Positions 32,501-62,480 of a stretch of 64,000 bases of DNA are shown here, piece after piece. The translations under genes were made by a program, and so were the position numbers. This stretch comes from Hormiphora californensis (Eukaryota; Ctenophora; Tentaculata; Cydippida; Pleurobrachiidae). The stretch spans positions 2,815,052 through 2,879,051 of the forward strand of contig CM035356.1 of NCBI GenBank assembly GCA_020137815.1, given 5' to 3'. The notes under the pieces were generated by a model. The model did no database searches. It was given only the letters and a program-made list of their open reading frames with translations, and was not told the origin of the DNA. The number at the start of each line of letters is the position of its first letter. Positions within the stretch are counted from its first letter, which is position 1.

Positions 32501-33391
32501 ACAAAAAGAAGAGAGAGGAACAACTTGAGAAGTATGAACGAGAGGTGGAGGAGAAAATGAGGGAGGAGGCAAGGAGGGAGAGGGAGAGGGAGGTGGAAAG
32601 AAGGCTGAAGTTAGAGAGAATACAGGTTGAACAGGAGAGACGGTGTAGGGTTGCAGAACAGGAAGATGAGAAAAGAAGAGCTGAAAGTATTGAGTACACT
32701 CTTACGATGGAGCTCGAAGATGGGCAGTCGATTGAGGATTTTAAAGCTGCACAAGAAGCGGAGATGAGGAAATACGAGCAGGATCGGGGAGAGAAGGGTG
32801 TGTGGGATGATCTATTTGCGGATATGACTATATCTCAACCACAGCAAGATGAACTGCGGTCCTCTCCTCCTTCCAGTTCTTCACAATTCCAGCCTGTCTC
32901 ACAACCTACCTACAATCAACATGAACCCCTCCCTCAACAAGAGCTATGGGGTGTCCTTCCCCCAAAACTACTACAACTATTGCCCACTCTGCTGGTAGGC
33001 AGTAGGTGGCAGTATTTCACCCCCAATTGGATATTCCTCCCCTGCTATTACTGCTCCTTCTACTTCACCACCATTTGATATCCCCGTCTCGACTGCTGCT
33101 AAAGTCGACAACTCACCACCCCTGGTACCCAAAGCTAAACACCACAAAGCCGCAACTGCAGGGGCTGCTCCTAAACCAAAACTCCTCCCACCCTCGGCTT
33201 TTCTCAGCTCCCCTGCAGTTGCCACCAATGCCCAATATATCAAAAATCAACCGCCGACTACATCACTTCTTCCGACCCCTGGGTTTGCTCCAACTATCGG
33301 GCTCCCCTCTACTACCAGTCCTTCTGGAATTGTGCCAAAACACTACACAACTACCGCTGACTCCCTAACTAATCCATTCTCACTATAACCC
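29516..33391 (+). CDS. Maelstrom-like protein 2 (diverged HMG box, Mael domain, charged coiled coil); frame breaks near the 3' end
   Basis: Exons 29516-29607, 30038-30186, 30337-30551, 30927-31046, 31403-31462, 31919-31998 and 32217 onward join in phase. The first begins just after an in-frame TGA, fixing the start at ATG 29516 or 29519. Exons 1-2 give EIKNGTSSCRLVTEALIT...SHD-GKTTRRRKRL, aligning with gene 1's HMG box but losing the Trp. The Mael domain has SVPAEVAV and YRCTFHATDD...WGCSRKNVLKY, keeping Glu-Cys-His-Cys but not the DFHSF segment. A ~120-residue Glu/Arg-rich coiled coil follows (EEEARGRRDAKLALEYKKKR). Around 32950-33013 the frame shifts by one, and the Pro/Ser/Thr tail continues as ISPPIGYSSPAITAPS to TAA 33391. 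A further frame (DEEALPRRPRK, to 33561) recalls gene 3's tail, so a second shift near 33375 is likely. Confidence 0.75.
29616..29756 (+). repeat. AAGAGAGGGACAAG-type minisatellite next to a splice donor
   Basis: Purine-rich units of about 10-15 bp (AAGAAAGGGACAAGAG, AGAGAGGGTCAAG) begin 9 bp after the donor of Mael-like gene 2 exon 1. Confidence 0.85.
29781..29914. mobile_element. Long foldback element (about 60-bp arms)
   Basis: CTGTTCGGTAAATAACTCTT ... TTTGTAACTTACAAA ... AAGAGTTAAATACCGAACAG is an almost continuous hairpin centred at about 29848. It lies in the first intron of Mael-like gene 2. Confidence 0.85.
29980..30024. repeat. Perfect hairpin at the acceptor of Mael-like gene 2 exon 2
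   Basis: GTGGGTGTTAGGGTGGGATAA and its exact complement are separated by only ACTG-type bases. The structure ends about 14 bp before the TTTTTAG acceptor at 30037, in the space where a branch point would be expected. Confidence 0.85.
32034..32093. mobile_element. Short remnant of the TAAAGTCG MITE family
   Basis: It runs from TAAAGTCGGTATTTTAA to GTACGACTTTA, within the last intron of Mael-like gene 2. Confidence 0.6.
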
Positions 33392-33561
33392 CACTATCCA
33401 ATACAACAACAACATGGATGAAGAGGCCCTACCCAGGCGACCCCGGAAGGTAGGCCAAGGGTCGCGGAAAGGCAGGCTCTCTCCTCCTCTGGATCAACTT
33501 CCTCAGGATCCTTCCTCTCCACCTCCACCGGGGTTTGAATCCTGGTTCACCACGGTATAAA

Positions 33562-34086
33562 GTTAATGTGGGATATGATGGGGTTGTCCAGGGCTGTACG
33601 GTTACAAGTAGGGATGGATGGATTAGTACGATACAAGTGAGGTTATATGAACTGATGTGCTGTGTGAGAGAATGAGAGGGAGAGGAGAGAGAGAACATTG
33701 ACAATGTTTGAGTGTATGATTATGATTTACATACCCAATGCTAGAACGAACATGTGTAGAGAAAATATGTCATTCCCTTATTGGATCTGCTCGATACGAT
33801 AACCCGATAACGTTTCCGGTTAACAGCTCACTTGATTTTGATTTTCGCTGAAAATGTCAGTATACATCTGTTCTTATCAGTTTAATATCTTACGTATGGC
33901 GAAAAAGAGAGAGGGAGAGACTTTTTGAAATCATTGAACTGTGAATTGCTACAGCTATCTTAATTATTATTATTATTAAGTTCCGAAAAACACAGCTATC
34001 TTGTTTACTTTTGAGTCAAACTATCTTCATTTCCTGGCCATTATTTATCTCTCTCTACACCACATTCCTCTCCCATTGTAGACACT
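33562..34086. other. Intergenic region between Mael-like genes 2 and 3
   Basis: About 525 bp with no supported exon, an ATT trinucleotide stretch near 33960 and ordinary AT-rich sequence. Confidence 0.55.
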
Positions 34087-37017
34087 ATGGAGCAAGAGTT
34101 CAGACTACCCGGAGAGCAGGTGATGCCCATACCCAAGATGGCGAACAAGAACAAGAAACAGAATAAGAACAAACCAAACGGGTTCTTTTCCTTCGCACAG
34201 GCCCAGCGAAAAAAGCTCGCTGCTACGCATGATATCCGAGGTAGGTTGAAATAAAGCATGATGCTGAAAAAGCACATCCACTTCTGTAAGCACGGGGTGT
34301 GATCTAAGTGTTCCAAAGAGCACTGATTATATGGATTCACGTGCTATTGTCACAATGTTATCGTATATCACAAGTAAACAGCCGCCAGACAAATCAGGCG
34401 GGCTAGCAATTTCACTGCTACTGCATGGCAAACCTCTGACTTGGAGGCGCGCGTGGCTCTACTAAAGTAGAGAGAGTTGAAAATGTAAGCAAAGGTAAGA
34501 AAGTTATGACGCGCGCAGTGATCTCACTATCACGGTTGGCTGTCAGTCCTCCCTGTCTCTTCTCGAATATTCTTGATAGTGAGACGGAAATGAAATGAAC
34601 CTTCCCAATTCATGTAGCATTTCCGGGTCATTCTTCTCAATTTAGTGACTGTCGACAACAACACACATTTTCGAATTGCGTTAATAACACACATGGAAAA
34701 TGTGTGAGGGACTATTGTTATTGGAAAAGAGCGGCACATTATGCAAGCATGTGTTCGTATGCTACCTTTTCCTGTACTGTCTAGAGTCTATGTTTCTCTC
34801 TCTCTCTCCCTCTCTCTCTCTCCCTCTCTCTCTCTCCCCCCTCTCTCTCTCTCACTCTCTCCCCCCTCTCTCCCTCACTCCAATGTCTGCATTACAGGAA
34901 ACACACAACTGGTAGCACTGTGCGACCCCATGTGGAGAGCAATGAGTGCAGAGGAAAAGAAAATGTGGACCCAGCGGGCTAAGGAGGAACATGCCCGAAA
35001 CCAGGGCTCTATAGCTAGTGGCCATGGGTCTGGTGGGGAGATGAGGATGGATTGTAATCGGAGGTTCATATCACAGAGACAGGCGGCTGAGCAAGCAGAA
35101 CTAGATCAGAGGGAGGAGGAGAGGAGATACTGTAAAGGTGTACTGGAGAGGTAAACAGTTTGTAGATTTATTGGCGATATTATCGACTTTAATTGCAATG
35201 CAAGTAGAATAGAATGGAGTCCTAGGGCACCAGTTAGAGATTCCCATGCATCAGTTCCCAAGCTGTATGGTCGGGAGGCAAGTGAGTGCTGACATGCGCG
35301 TTAGCTCTAAAGTCGGATTTTTTGAAACTGTCACCCCCAAATGACTGCGCATGTGAAATTTATCAATTTTGACGCGCACACCATACGTTAACATGTGATG
35401 TGACGTGCAAAAACATTCCGCGCACGAAAAGGGGGGTGACAGTTTCAAAAAATCCGACTTTACTTTCCATTCAATTTACGTGACGCGCAGCAATGTCGCA
35501 TGGTTCCCACAGAACCATCTGCATGCCCGGCCATCATGATGGCCGGGCATGCAGGAACGCGTCGTGCCCTGATATCAGGGAGCGTCCCCTGATATCAGGG
35601 TATCAATCTGTAACTGGTGCGTAGTTGCCTGCCTTTTCCTTACTCTAAATCCTACAAATTATCCTCTCTTTCCAGGCCCTAAAATTAAACAATCCTATCA
35701 GGTGTGACGATGTATCAGATGTTGAGTTTTACATAGTCGACTCCCTGACCACAATTGAATACGATGATGGTGTCTACGTTCCCTGTGAGGTTGGCGTGGT
35801 ACGGTGCTCGTTACGTGATGGTATCATTGACTTCTGTCACTTCTTTCCGGATCCTGGTCTTCTCAGGTAAAATAAAAACAGGGGTAGTCGATCAGGGGGG
35901 AGGGGAGAGACTGGTGTCTAGATAGATACCCCCTCATACTACTATCTTTTAAGTTTTATAGAAGAATCGTTATCACTGACCCCCTCTTCTCTCTCCCAGG
36001 AACGGACATACTCACAGCGCCATCTCCAAGGCGGACCTAGAGCACGAAATTCCCCCCGTGGGCTTCACTTGTGCCACAAAGGATTACGACCGAGAGACAT
36101 CTAAACTTCATGACCTGATGCGCCTAGACCGGCCCATGCGCCCCCTTGTTTTCTGCAGATCGAGCGAGAGGAAGAGGACTGAGGGATGTTTTGAATGGTT
36201 CCATCACCGCGTGGAACGGAACATGAGAATCAAAGTAATGGAACTAGAAATGTGGATGGATGAGATGGTTGCGGCTACTGGCAGCCACAAGACACACAAC
36301 ACTGCCCAACTCAGAAGACTCCTATATGAGACGAGGTATGATTTCGCGAGGGGTGTCAGGTGTGAGTTCCATTGTTCCACGGATAAGATTAGTTGTGCCA
36401 TTGGTAACACCCGGAAATGGTTCTTCTTCATGGTGGAGCTGATGTTTGATTTTGTGGACAACTTCACTGCTATCCCTGGTAAACACCACCCAAGGGACAT
36501 GCCATTGTTCCAAAAGGGCTCCACAAACCAACCCCCCGGAGCAGTCCAACAACCCCCACCCTCCAACTATTACGGGGATTCTCAGTCTACAATATCCTCC
36601 TATACATCCTTGTCCTCCCGTGGTGCCTCATCATCACATTATACCACCCCTCCATCTTCCCACTACGCCCCATCCACCACCAGCACCCTCTACGATCAGA
36701 CCTGCCCAGATGAGGAGGTACCAAGGAGACCGTCCCACCTCCAACTTGATGGTACAAAGCCACGGGGTCGGGGCAGCAGCCCTCTTACCCCAACAAACTT
36801 TAACAGCCCAGGGGGATCCCCAAACAGTTTCATGGCACAGCAGAACAGTTATGGTGGCATGGCATCTCCAAGTGTCGTTAACTCATTTGCTAGCATGAGT
36901 ATTGCGGACTTGAACAATGGGGGGCAAGTGTACAGCCGGGGAAGGGGCAGGGCCAGGGGTCAGACTCCATCCGGAGATGAATCAATGCCTCGAAGACCAG
37001 GACAAAACAAAAGATAG
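34087..37017 (+). CDS. Maelstrom-like protein 3, the most canonical copy
   Basis: Four exons in phase: 34087-34240, 34898-35150, 35702-35866 and 36000-37017 (529 residues). The third exon's acceptor was placed at 35701 because the nearer AG at 35675 would give an immediate stop. Residues ~32-85 form an HMG box (KPNGFFSFAQAQRKKLA, DPMWRAMSAEEKKMWTQRAKEEH) after a Lys/Asn-rich start. The Mael domain keeps the family core YVPCEVGVVRCSLRDGIIDFCHFF, close to human MAEL, and VRCEFHCSTDKISCAIG, giving Glu-Cys-His-Cys. The tail is Ser/Pro/Gly-rich with YSRGRGRARG and PRRP, possible arginine-methylation sites. By family it should act in piRNA-guided transposon silencing in germ or stem cells. An SSR of CT lies just before exon 2. 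Confidence 0.92.
34795..34873. repeat. CT-rich microsatellite at a splice acceptor
   Basis: TCTCTCTCCC units form the pyrimidine tract region ending about 25 bp before the acceptor of Mael-like gene 3 exon 2. Confidence 0.9.
35308..35462. mobile_element. 155-bp MITE of the TAAAGTCG family
   Basis: TAAAGTCGGATTTTTTGAAA and TTTCAAAAAATCCGACTTTA are terminal inverted repeats that extend through CTGTCACCCCC / GGGGGTGACAG. TA lies at both edges. It is in an intron of Mael-like gene 3. Confidence 0.85.
35519..35600. repeat. 36-bp perfect palindrome plus two copies of a 14-bp palindrome
   Basis: The sequence centred on 35536/35537 (CATGCCCGGCCATCATGATG...) is a perfect zero-loop palindrome with 18-bp arms. 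CCCTGATATCAGGG follows twice (35567-35580 and 35587-35600), separated by AGCGTC. All are intronic. Confidence 0.9.
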
Positions 37018-37283
37018 ACAAAGAGAGAGACAAATATATATTATTTTGATTGATAACAATTACCAGAAGGGGAATTTTAATTTATATCATGTATTTCTAT
37101 GTTGGGTTACATTAATTCTAAGCTCTTGCTAGCTGTTGCTTTAAGACACTGGTCCTAGGAATTGATATAAATTAACTACATGACAGTCACTAGTTGATCA
37201 TCTGAACGCGTCCAAATCATCAAATCTCAATTAGCAGGAATTAATATATGTCCGGCACACTAATAGATATGGCTCAAGAAGAT

Positions 37284-38116
37284 CTAGAGGAGTATAACTG
37301 AATCATCCTGAATCTGAAGTCCAATCAGGATGAGGGATGTGAGGTAATCGAACTCATACAAGCAGTCCACAAAGTCGTCCCCTGTAGCCCCTGTACACTT
37401 GGTATGTCTCTGAAATTGAAAATGTTGACTCTATTTTGTTGTCACAATTAAGAAACTCACCCCCTACCTACTCACCCCGACTTCCCCTTGTCAGAGCACC
37501 CGAAACTTTCAAATAATTGACCTGTCTGAAATGTCGTTCTGCCCTATGTATGGCAGAGTTTGGCACGCCATAATAACCACCGCTATAACTGACCTGTCCG
37601 AGTTCCCGTCTAATTATCTCTGCCCGTTTCCTCAGAAAGTGAAGTTCCTTGTGCTGCCGTTTTGTGATGGGAGTTGTGGTGTGTTGGCTTAGCACACACA
37701 ACCTCTCCAACCACTCGTCCGTTATCTTACTATTGGAGCTTGCCAGCGCCCTCCAAACGGCAATCCGTCCTGCCACACTGGATACCTGTATTTAGATTTT
37801 GGGTTGTTGACTGAATTCTTAGACAACGCACTTTGATTGCGTCTGTGTCGCTAGACGTTGGAGTAGGAAACTGACAGCAACTGTTACAGCATTTATTGGC
37901 CTGGATCCATATCGATATTCTAATTCATTATGTCCAACTCAATACCTGATTATCGGGGGTGATGTCCATGTCTCTGAGAAGTCGCTGGCTGCTCTCCCAC
38001 GCCTTCACAACGGATACTTCACACCCACTCTGTACAGTGCAGTTACCCATGTAGCTGCTGCCCTGTACCACCTGCATCCCCCATGATACAAGCAAAATCA
38101 AAGACAAAAGTAACAT
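37284..38116 (-). CDS. Small secreted helical protein, unrecognised
   Basis: Three minus-strand exons, 38116-37946, 37785-37522 and 37409-37284, join in phase 0 (561 nt, 186 residues plus TAG). MLLLSLILLVSWGMQVVQGS is a strong signal peptide. The mature part has five Cys (GNC, SGC, RLC, TKC, VDC) and long helix-like stretches (SVVKAWESSQRLLRDM, KRQHKELHFLRKRAEIIRRE). Length, secretion signal and helical character resemble the nested gene at 10677-11718, but no clear sequence identity links them. Cytokine-like or protease-inhibitor roles are possible but unsupported. It is convergent with Mael-like gene 3, whose stop is 267 bp away. Confidence 0.8.
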
Positions 38117-39971
38117 ATTGTGTGTCGTGCAATGGTGGTGGCAAGTTATAAACTTTTCTTTTTCCTGACGTCCATGCAGTTTTTACGCAATTTTATTTCC
38201 GCTTTTGGTGCAGATCATGGGAACACAGCTACTCATTGGTAGGGTTGAGGTGTATTTCTGCTGGTGATACAGGCTGTTGTAGGGGTGATCTGTAGATGTG
38301 GATTCTGTAGATCTCATCCAGTAGTCCGGAACTGACGGCATGATGACCGTCATATTATTGACAAATCAACTGCTTACCATCTCGCTTCTTCTTCACACGT
38401 TCTTCTTATCACAAGCTGCCACGCCCCTCAACTCGTGGCACATGCACAAGGGACTATATCGCAGAAAGTGAAATCACTGGCAGTGGAGGAGAACACCTTC
38501 AGTAACTGCCATAGCTGGCAGGTTCCATTAAATAATTATAAGTGGAGGAGTTGTGCCCCTCTCAATGAGATATGTGGGAGGTTGTGCCCCTCACACAATG
38601 CACATTACACATAACAGCACACAATACACATCATGACATACATGACAGCTCAACATACATCTCCTTTACAATTATTACAGCAACACATGACACGTGCTCT
38701 CATGTGTAACACACGTGCTGTGCAACACATGACGTGCTCTCCTGTGTAATTCCAGTTTCCAACCATGACCATGACATATATTACCACTTGCCAATAAACC
38801 TTCAATAGGCGTGTCAATTGGCAACAGTTGTCACATGTGCGTCTAAGAGATATACAAAATGACACATGCATATAATTATCACATGAACGTCATTTTCACA
38901 ACCAGAGAGAGAGAGATGGAGCTATCTGGTGTAATTGATTAATTAACATGTGACTTTAATTACACTGCTCACAAGGGATATTTCAAACTGGGATGGGAGA
39001 GAGGGATAAGAAGGGAGAAAATAGTGATGGGAGAGAGAAGAGAGAGATAGAGAGAGATAGAGAGATAGAGAGATAGAGAGATAGTGATGGGAGAGAGAAG
39101 AGAGAGGAGAGAAGATAGAGAGATAGAGAGATAGAGAGAGAGAGAGATAGAGAGATGAGGCCTGTCATCACCTGACCGCACATTTTTATACAAGACTCAG
39201 AGGTTGTTGTTTGAGCTATGCTTCTCTGGGCTTCTGCCAATAGCTTCATATTGTGAATTTGGGTCACCAATAGCTTCATATTGTGAATTTGGAGGTCACC
39301 AATAGCTTCATATTGTGAATTTGGGTCACCAGTAATTGTTGGGAGCTGTTAGGACCCGGGGCTAACCCAACATAGCTTTGATTCTTGATAAGCTGTCAAT
39401 CCTGTCAGCGTATGTCAATCCGATCCTGTCTTCCTTTTGATTTCCTCAACTCAGAAATTAGGTTTTTGTCGACACTTAGTTTCCCTCACACAACACACAC
39501 CAAAACTGATGCTATAATTCTAGAAAAGGTTTTGTGAGCGGCCCTGCCAGTGCCATTTATCCAACCCAACTCTCTCCCCCACCTGTGAGGCCCACGCCAG
39601 GCGTGGCACGCCTTTCTCAGGAAACAAAGAGGGAGGAGGTTCGGTAGAAGAGCTAGTCGACTTATACCGAGTACCTCCTCCCTCTTGTTGTTTGTTAAGA
39701 GAGGGGTGGGGCCCTAATTCGACTATATAACTGGGGTGCGGGATGTCATTTATTCCTGGAAAGTTGTGGAAAGTTGTGGAAGTTGTGCAATACCGGGAAG
39801 TGTCTCTATCGTGCAGCTTGATTTCTTGGTTTGTATTTGCAGCATGTCACTCGGTTTAAACCCCCCCCTCTTTGTCAGAGCATTGGCTTGACCCTATAAC
39901 TGCAGTGGTCAGAGCATTGGCCTGACAGCCCCCTCTGCTATTTGAGTTATAATTACTAAAAAGGATATGTT
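38117..39971. other. Intergenic region without a supported gene
   Basis: It holds GAGATA microsatellites at 39000-39155, three copies of a ~30-bp unit (ACCAATAGCTTCATATTGTG) at 39234-39332, repeated GGAAAGTTGT words near 39758, and a twin-motif repeat at 39873-39930. Confidence 0.6.
39873..39930. repeat. Twin-motif repeat
   Basis: TGTCAGAGCATTGGCTTGACCCTATAACTGCAGT is followed by GGTCAGAGCATTGGCCTGACAG. Spacer and motifs match the copy at 45135-45200 in inverted orientation. Confidence 0.8.
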
Positions 39972-40232
39972 AATTAAGCCAAAAACTAATTGGAATTAGT
40001 TGGCGGGAAAGGTGGCCCACTTACACCTTTTGCTGCTACCGGGTACCACGAACTGTCATTCTCTTCACGTCACGTCGGTATCTCAATCTCGATCTCTCTC
40101 ACCCTTTCTCTTTCTCTATTTCACTCACCTCTTATATCCCTGATACATTTTAAAATAAAACCCGGCATCAGGCAAAGGTGTAAGTGGGCCACCTTTCCCG
40201 CCAACTAATTCCAATTAGTTTTTGGCTTAATT
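39972..40232. mobile_element. 261-bp inverted-repeat module (AAGCCAAAAACTAATT family)
   Basis: The left arm AAGCCAAAAACTAATTGGAA and the right arm TTCCAATTAGTTTTTGGCTT extend inward through GTTGGCGGGAAAGGTGGCCC. The interior is a CT-rich microsatellite. The same module, with a longer GA tract, lies at 49304-49746. In both places it abuts the same larger repeat. Confidence 0.85.
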
Positions 40233-41174
40233 TATAGGTCCCTTTTTGGTTTCTAATGTCAGTATGACATTATTTCATGATAAAAAATTGTCAAAATGAT
40301 GTGTTATGTGAGAAACGAGACGAATTTCTGTGAAAATCGTAATTTTGACGTCATTATGACGTCATCTGACGTAATTAGTGACGTCGTAACGACGTAATTG
40401 GATCACAATATATTTTGAATGAATACCCTGAAGGAGCGTGTAAAGTATCATTGACCACAGTGGTCAGGAAAGGGAGTTTTTGCTCGAAAAACGTTCATTG
40501 TACTGAATTTTTCGTCAAATTTTTGACTTCCGACGCAATTTAAGGGCTCAAAATGATGAGCTACGAAAATTCGCAATATAGTAACTGAAATTTCAGACAA
40601 TTTGCCGGTAACGATTTTCCGTCAAATCAGAAATCGGAACACGTCTTCAGGGTGCTAGAGGCGTTTGAAAAAAGTTAGTCGATCTCGCGCAATGACGTCA
40701 CTCGTGACGTCATTGCGCGCGTTATAAGTAAGATTGAGAGTTGCCACCCAAATGGGTACATGCACGAGACAATTATCTGTCGAATGCCGCTTGGTTTAAG
40801 GTCGTACGATGTCTGGTTCGTCTCAAACTGGGACCAAACGGAAGGTAATAAAGCGTCTATACATCTATCTATCTATCAACCTAGTTATCCCCACACTGAA
40901 TTTTCTGTTTTGGGGGTGGTGTTATAACTTTTGAACAAAATGAGCTAGCCACTTGAAATTTTTACCATCGATAGATGTCTACAAGAAGCTTCTGAGTACA
41001 AAATTTCAGCTTCCTAGCTCATCCGGTTCCGGAGTTATGACGTGTCAAAAAGTGCCAAAATGGGCTAAAAGTATGAAATAACTATATATACGCTGTGAGC
41101 AAGCGGGCCGTTTTTTGGGGGAATTTTTTTCGGGGGGTTGGATGGGGCCACCTTTGCGCTTGCCAGCGCAGTGA
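40233..41174 (+). repeat. About 940-bp interspersed repeat, plus-orientation copy
   Basis: It runs from GGTCCCTTTTTGGTTTCTAA to GCGCTTGCCAGCGCAGTGA. Inverted copies lie at 48062-48360 (partial), 48365-49303 (full) and 49747-50388 (partial), and a diverged one at 1-640. It contains dyad words such as TGACGTCATTATGACGTCA and ATGACGTCACTCGTGACGTCAT. It has no coding frame. It ends 45 bp before the F-box gene start. Confidence 0.85.
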
Positions 41175-41218
41175 TTGGATACAATTGTCTGCCCTCATAT
41201 TATTGTAGTTATAGGTGG

Positions 41219-60675
<19,457 letters not shown>

Positions 60676-60699
60676 CACGTCTTCCAGCAGTGTGTGATC

Positions 60700-61185
60700 A
60701 GTGTGTGATATATCAGATAACTGTGTGAGCAAGTTTGTAAGGGGGGAACGATTGCTGCATTGACAGGGTCAAATGTTTGACAATATATGGGGCCAATATA
60801 TTGATGCAGAGACCCAGCTGTATTATGGAACATATCTGGTAGATTGTTAGCTAACTTGTGTGACCCGCGTTAGTAGTTCTAGGGTATAAAAGGGAGTTAT
60901 GGTATAAAATGGGAGTATGTAAAGTGTGATTACATAGTTGAGAATGAGTGACTAGAGAGTTAAATGTGACTAGAGAGTGAAATGTGACTGGAGAGTGAAG
61001 TGTGACTCCAGAATTGTGTTATTTCAGTTTTGCTAAAATTGTGTGAGTGGGCAGTTGATAGATTGTGTGTGTGATTGTGTGTGTGTGTTTATCTCAGAAC
61101 ATTTTTTATAAGAACGTGGTGTGTTGGAATATTGTACATCGAACATTTCATATGCTGGAACTAACAAAATCCGGATACCGGACCC
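60700..61185. other. Downstream flank of the F-box gene
   Basis: GTGACTAGAGAGTGAA-type words are repeated around 60948-61010, and a GT-rich stretch lies near 61060-61090. No gene is supported. Confidence 0.45.
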
Positions 61186-62480
61186 ACTTCCATCTTCCAA
61201 CCCTCCACCCACTTCCATCTTCCCACCCTCCACCCACTTCCATCTTCCAACCTCCACCCACTTCCATCTTCCCACCCTCCACCCACTTCCATCTTCCCAC
61301 CCTCCACCCACTTCCATCTTCCCAACCTCCACCCACTTCCATCTTCCCACCCTCCACCCACTTCCATCTTCCCACCCTCCACCCACTTCCATCTTCCCAC
61401 CCTCCACCCACTTCCATCTTCCCACCCTCCACCCTCTTCCATCTTCCCACCATCCACCCACTTCCATCTTCCAACCCTCCACCCACTTCCATCTTCCCAC
61501 CCTCCACCCACTTCCATCTTCCAACCCTCCACCCACTTACATCTTCCAACCCTCCACCCACTTCCATCTTCCCACCCTCCACCCACTTCCATCTTCCAAC
61601 CATCCACCCACTTCCATCTTCCCACCCTCCACCCACTTCCATCTTCCCACCATCCACCCACTTCCATCTTCCAACCCTCCACCCACTTCCATCTTCCAAC
61701 CCTCCACCCGCTTCCATCTTCCCACCCTCCACCCACTTCCATCTTCCCAACCTCCACCCACTTCCATCTTCCCACCCTCCACCCACTTCCATCTTCCCAC
61801 CCTCCACCCACTTCCATCTTCCAACCCTCCACCCACTTCCATCTTCCCACCCTCCACCCACTTCCATCTTCCCACCCTCCACCCACTTCCATCTTCCAAC
61901 CATCCACCCACTTCCATCTTCCCACCCTCCACCCACTTCCATCTTCCAACCCTCCACCCACTTCCATCTTCCAACCCTCCACCCACTTCCATCTTCCAAC
62001 CCTCCACCCACTTCCATCTTCCAACCCTCCACCCACTTCCATCTTCCAACCCTCCACCCACTTCCATCTTCCAACCCTCCACCCACTTCCATCTTCCCAC
62101 CCTCCACCCACTTCCATCTTCCAACCCTCCACCCTCTTCCATCTTCCCACCCTCCACCCACTTCCATCTTCCAACCCTCCACCCTCTTCCATCTTCCCAC
62201 CCTCCACCCACTTCCATCTTCCCACCCTCCACCCACTTCCATCTTCCCACCCTCCACCCACTTCCATCTTCCAACCCTCCACCCACTTCCATCTTCCAAC
62301 CCTCCACCCACTTCCATCTTCCAACCCTCCACCCACTTCCATCTCCCAATCTCCACTCTTCCATCTTCCAACCCTCCACCTACTTCCATCTTCCAACCCT
62401 CCACCCACTTCCATCTTCCAACCCTCCACCCACTTCCATCTTCCAACCCTCCTCCCACTTCCATCTTCCAACCCTCCACC
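61186..62480. repeat. 25-bp minisatellite, about 52 copies
   Basis: The unit is CTTCCATCTTCCCACCCTCC ACCCA, with a frequent CCCACC/CCAACC difference. The plus strand contains almost no G. Because 25 is not a multiple of three and the unit has no stop on either strand, every frame is open, giving false proteins of more than 430 residues. The minus strand reads GGGTGGAGGGTGGGAAG. Confidence 0.98.

Noticed and set aside
33006-33368. 120-codon frame in the tail of Mael-like gene 2
   Set aside because: An off-frame reading. The ISPPIGYSS frame in the same DNA has the more natural Pro/Ser/Thr composition and follows the gene.
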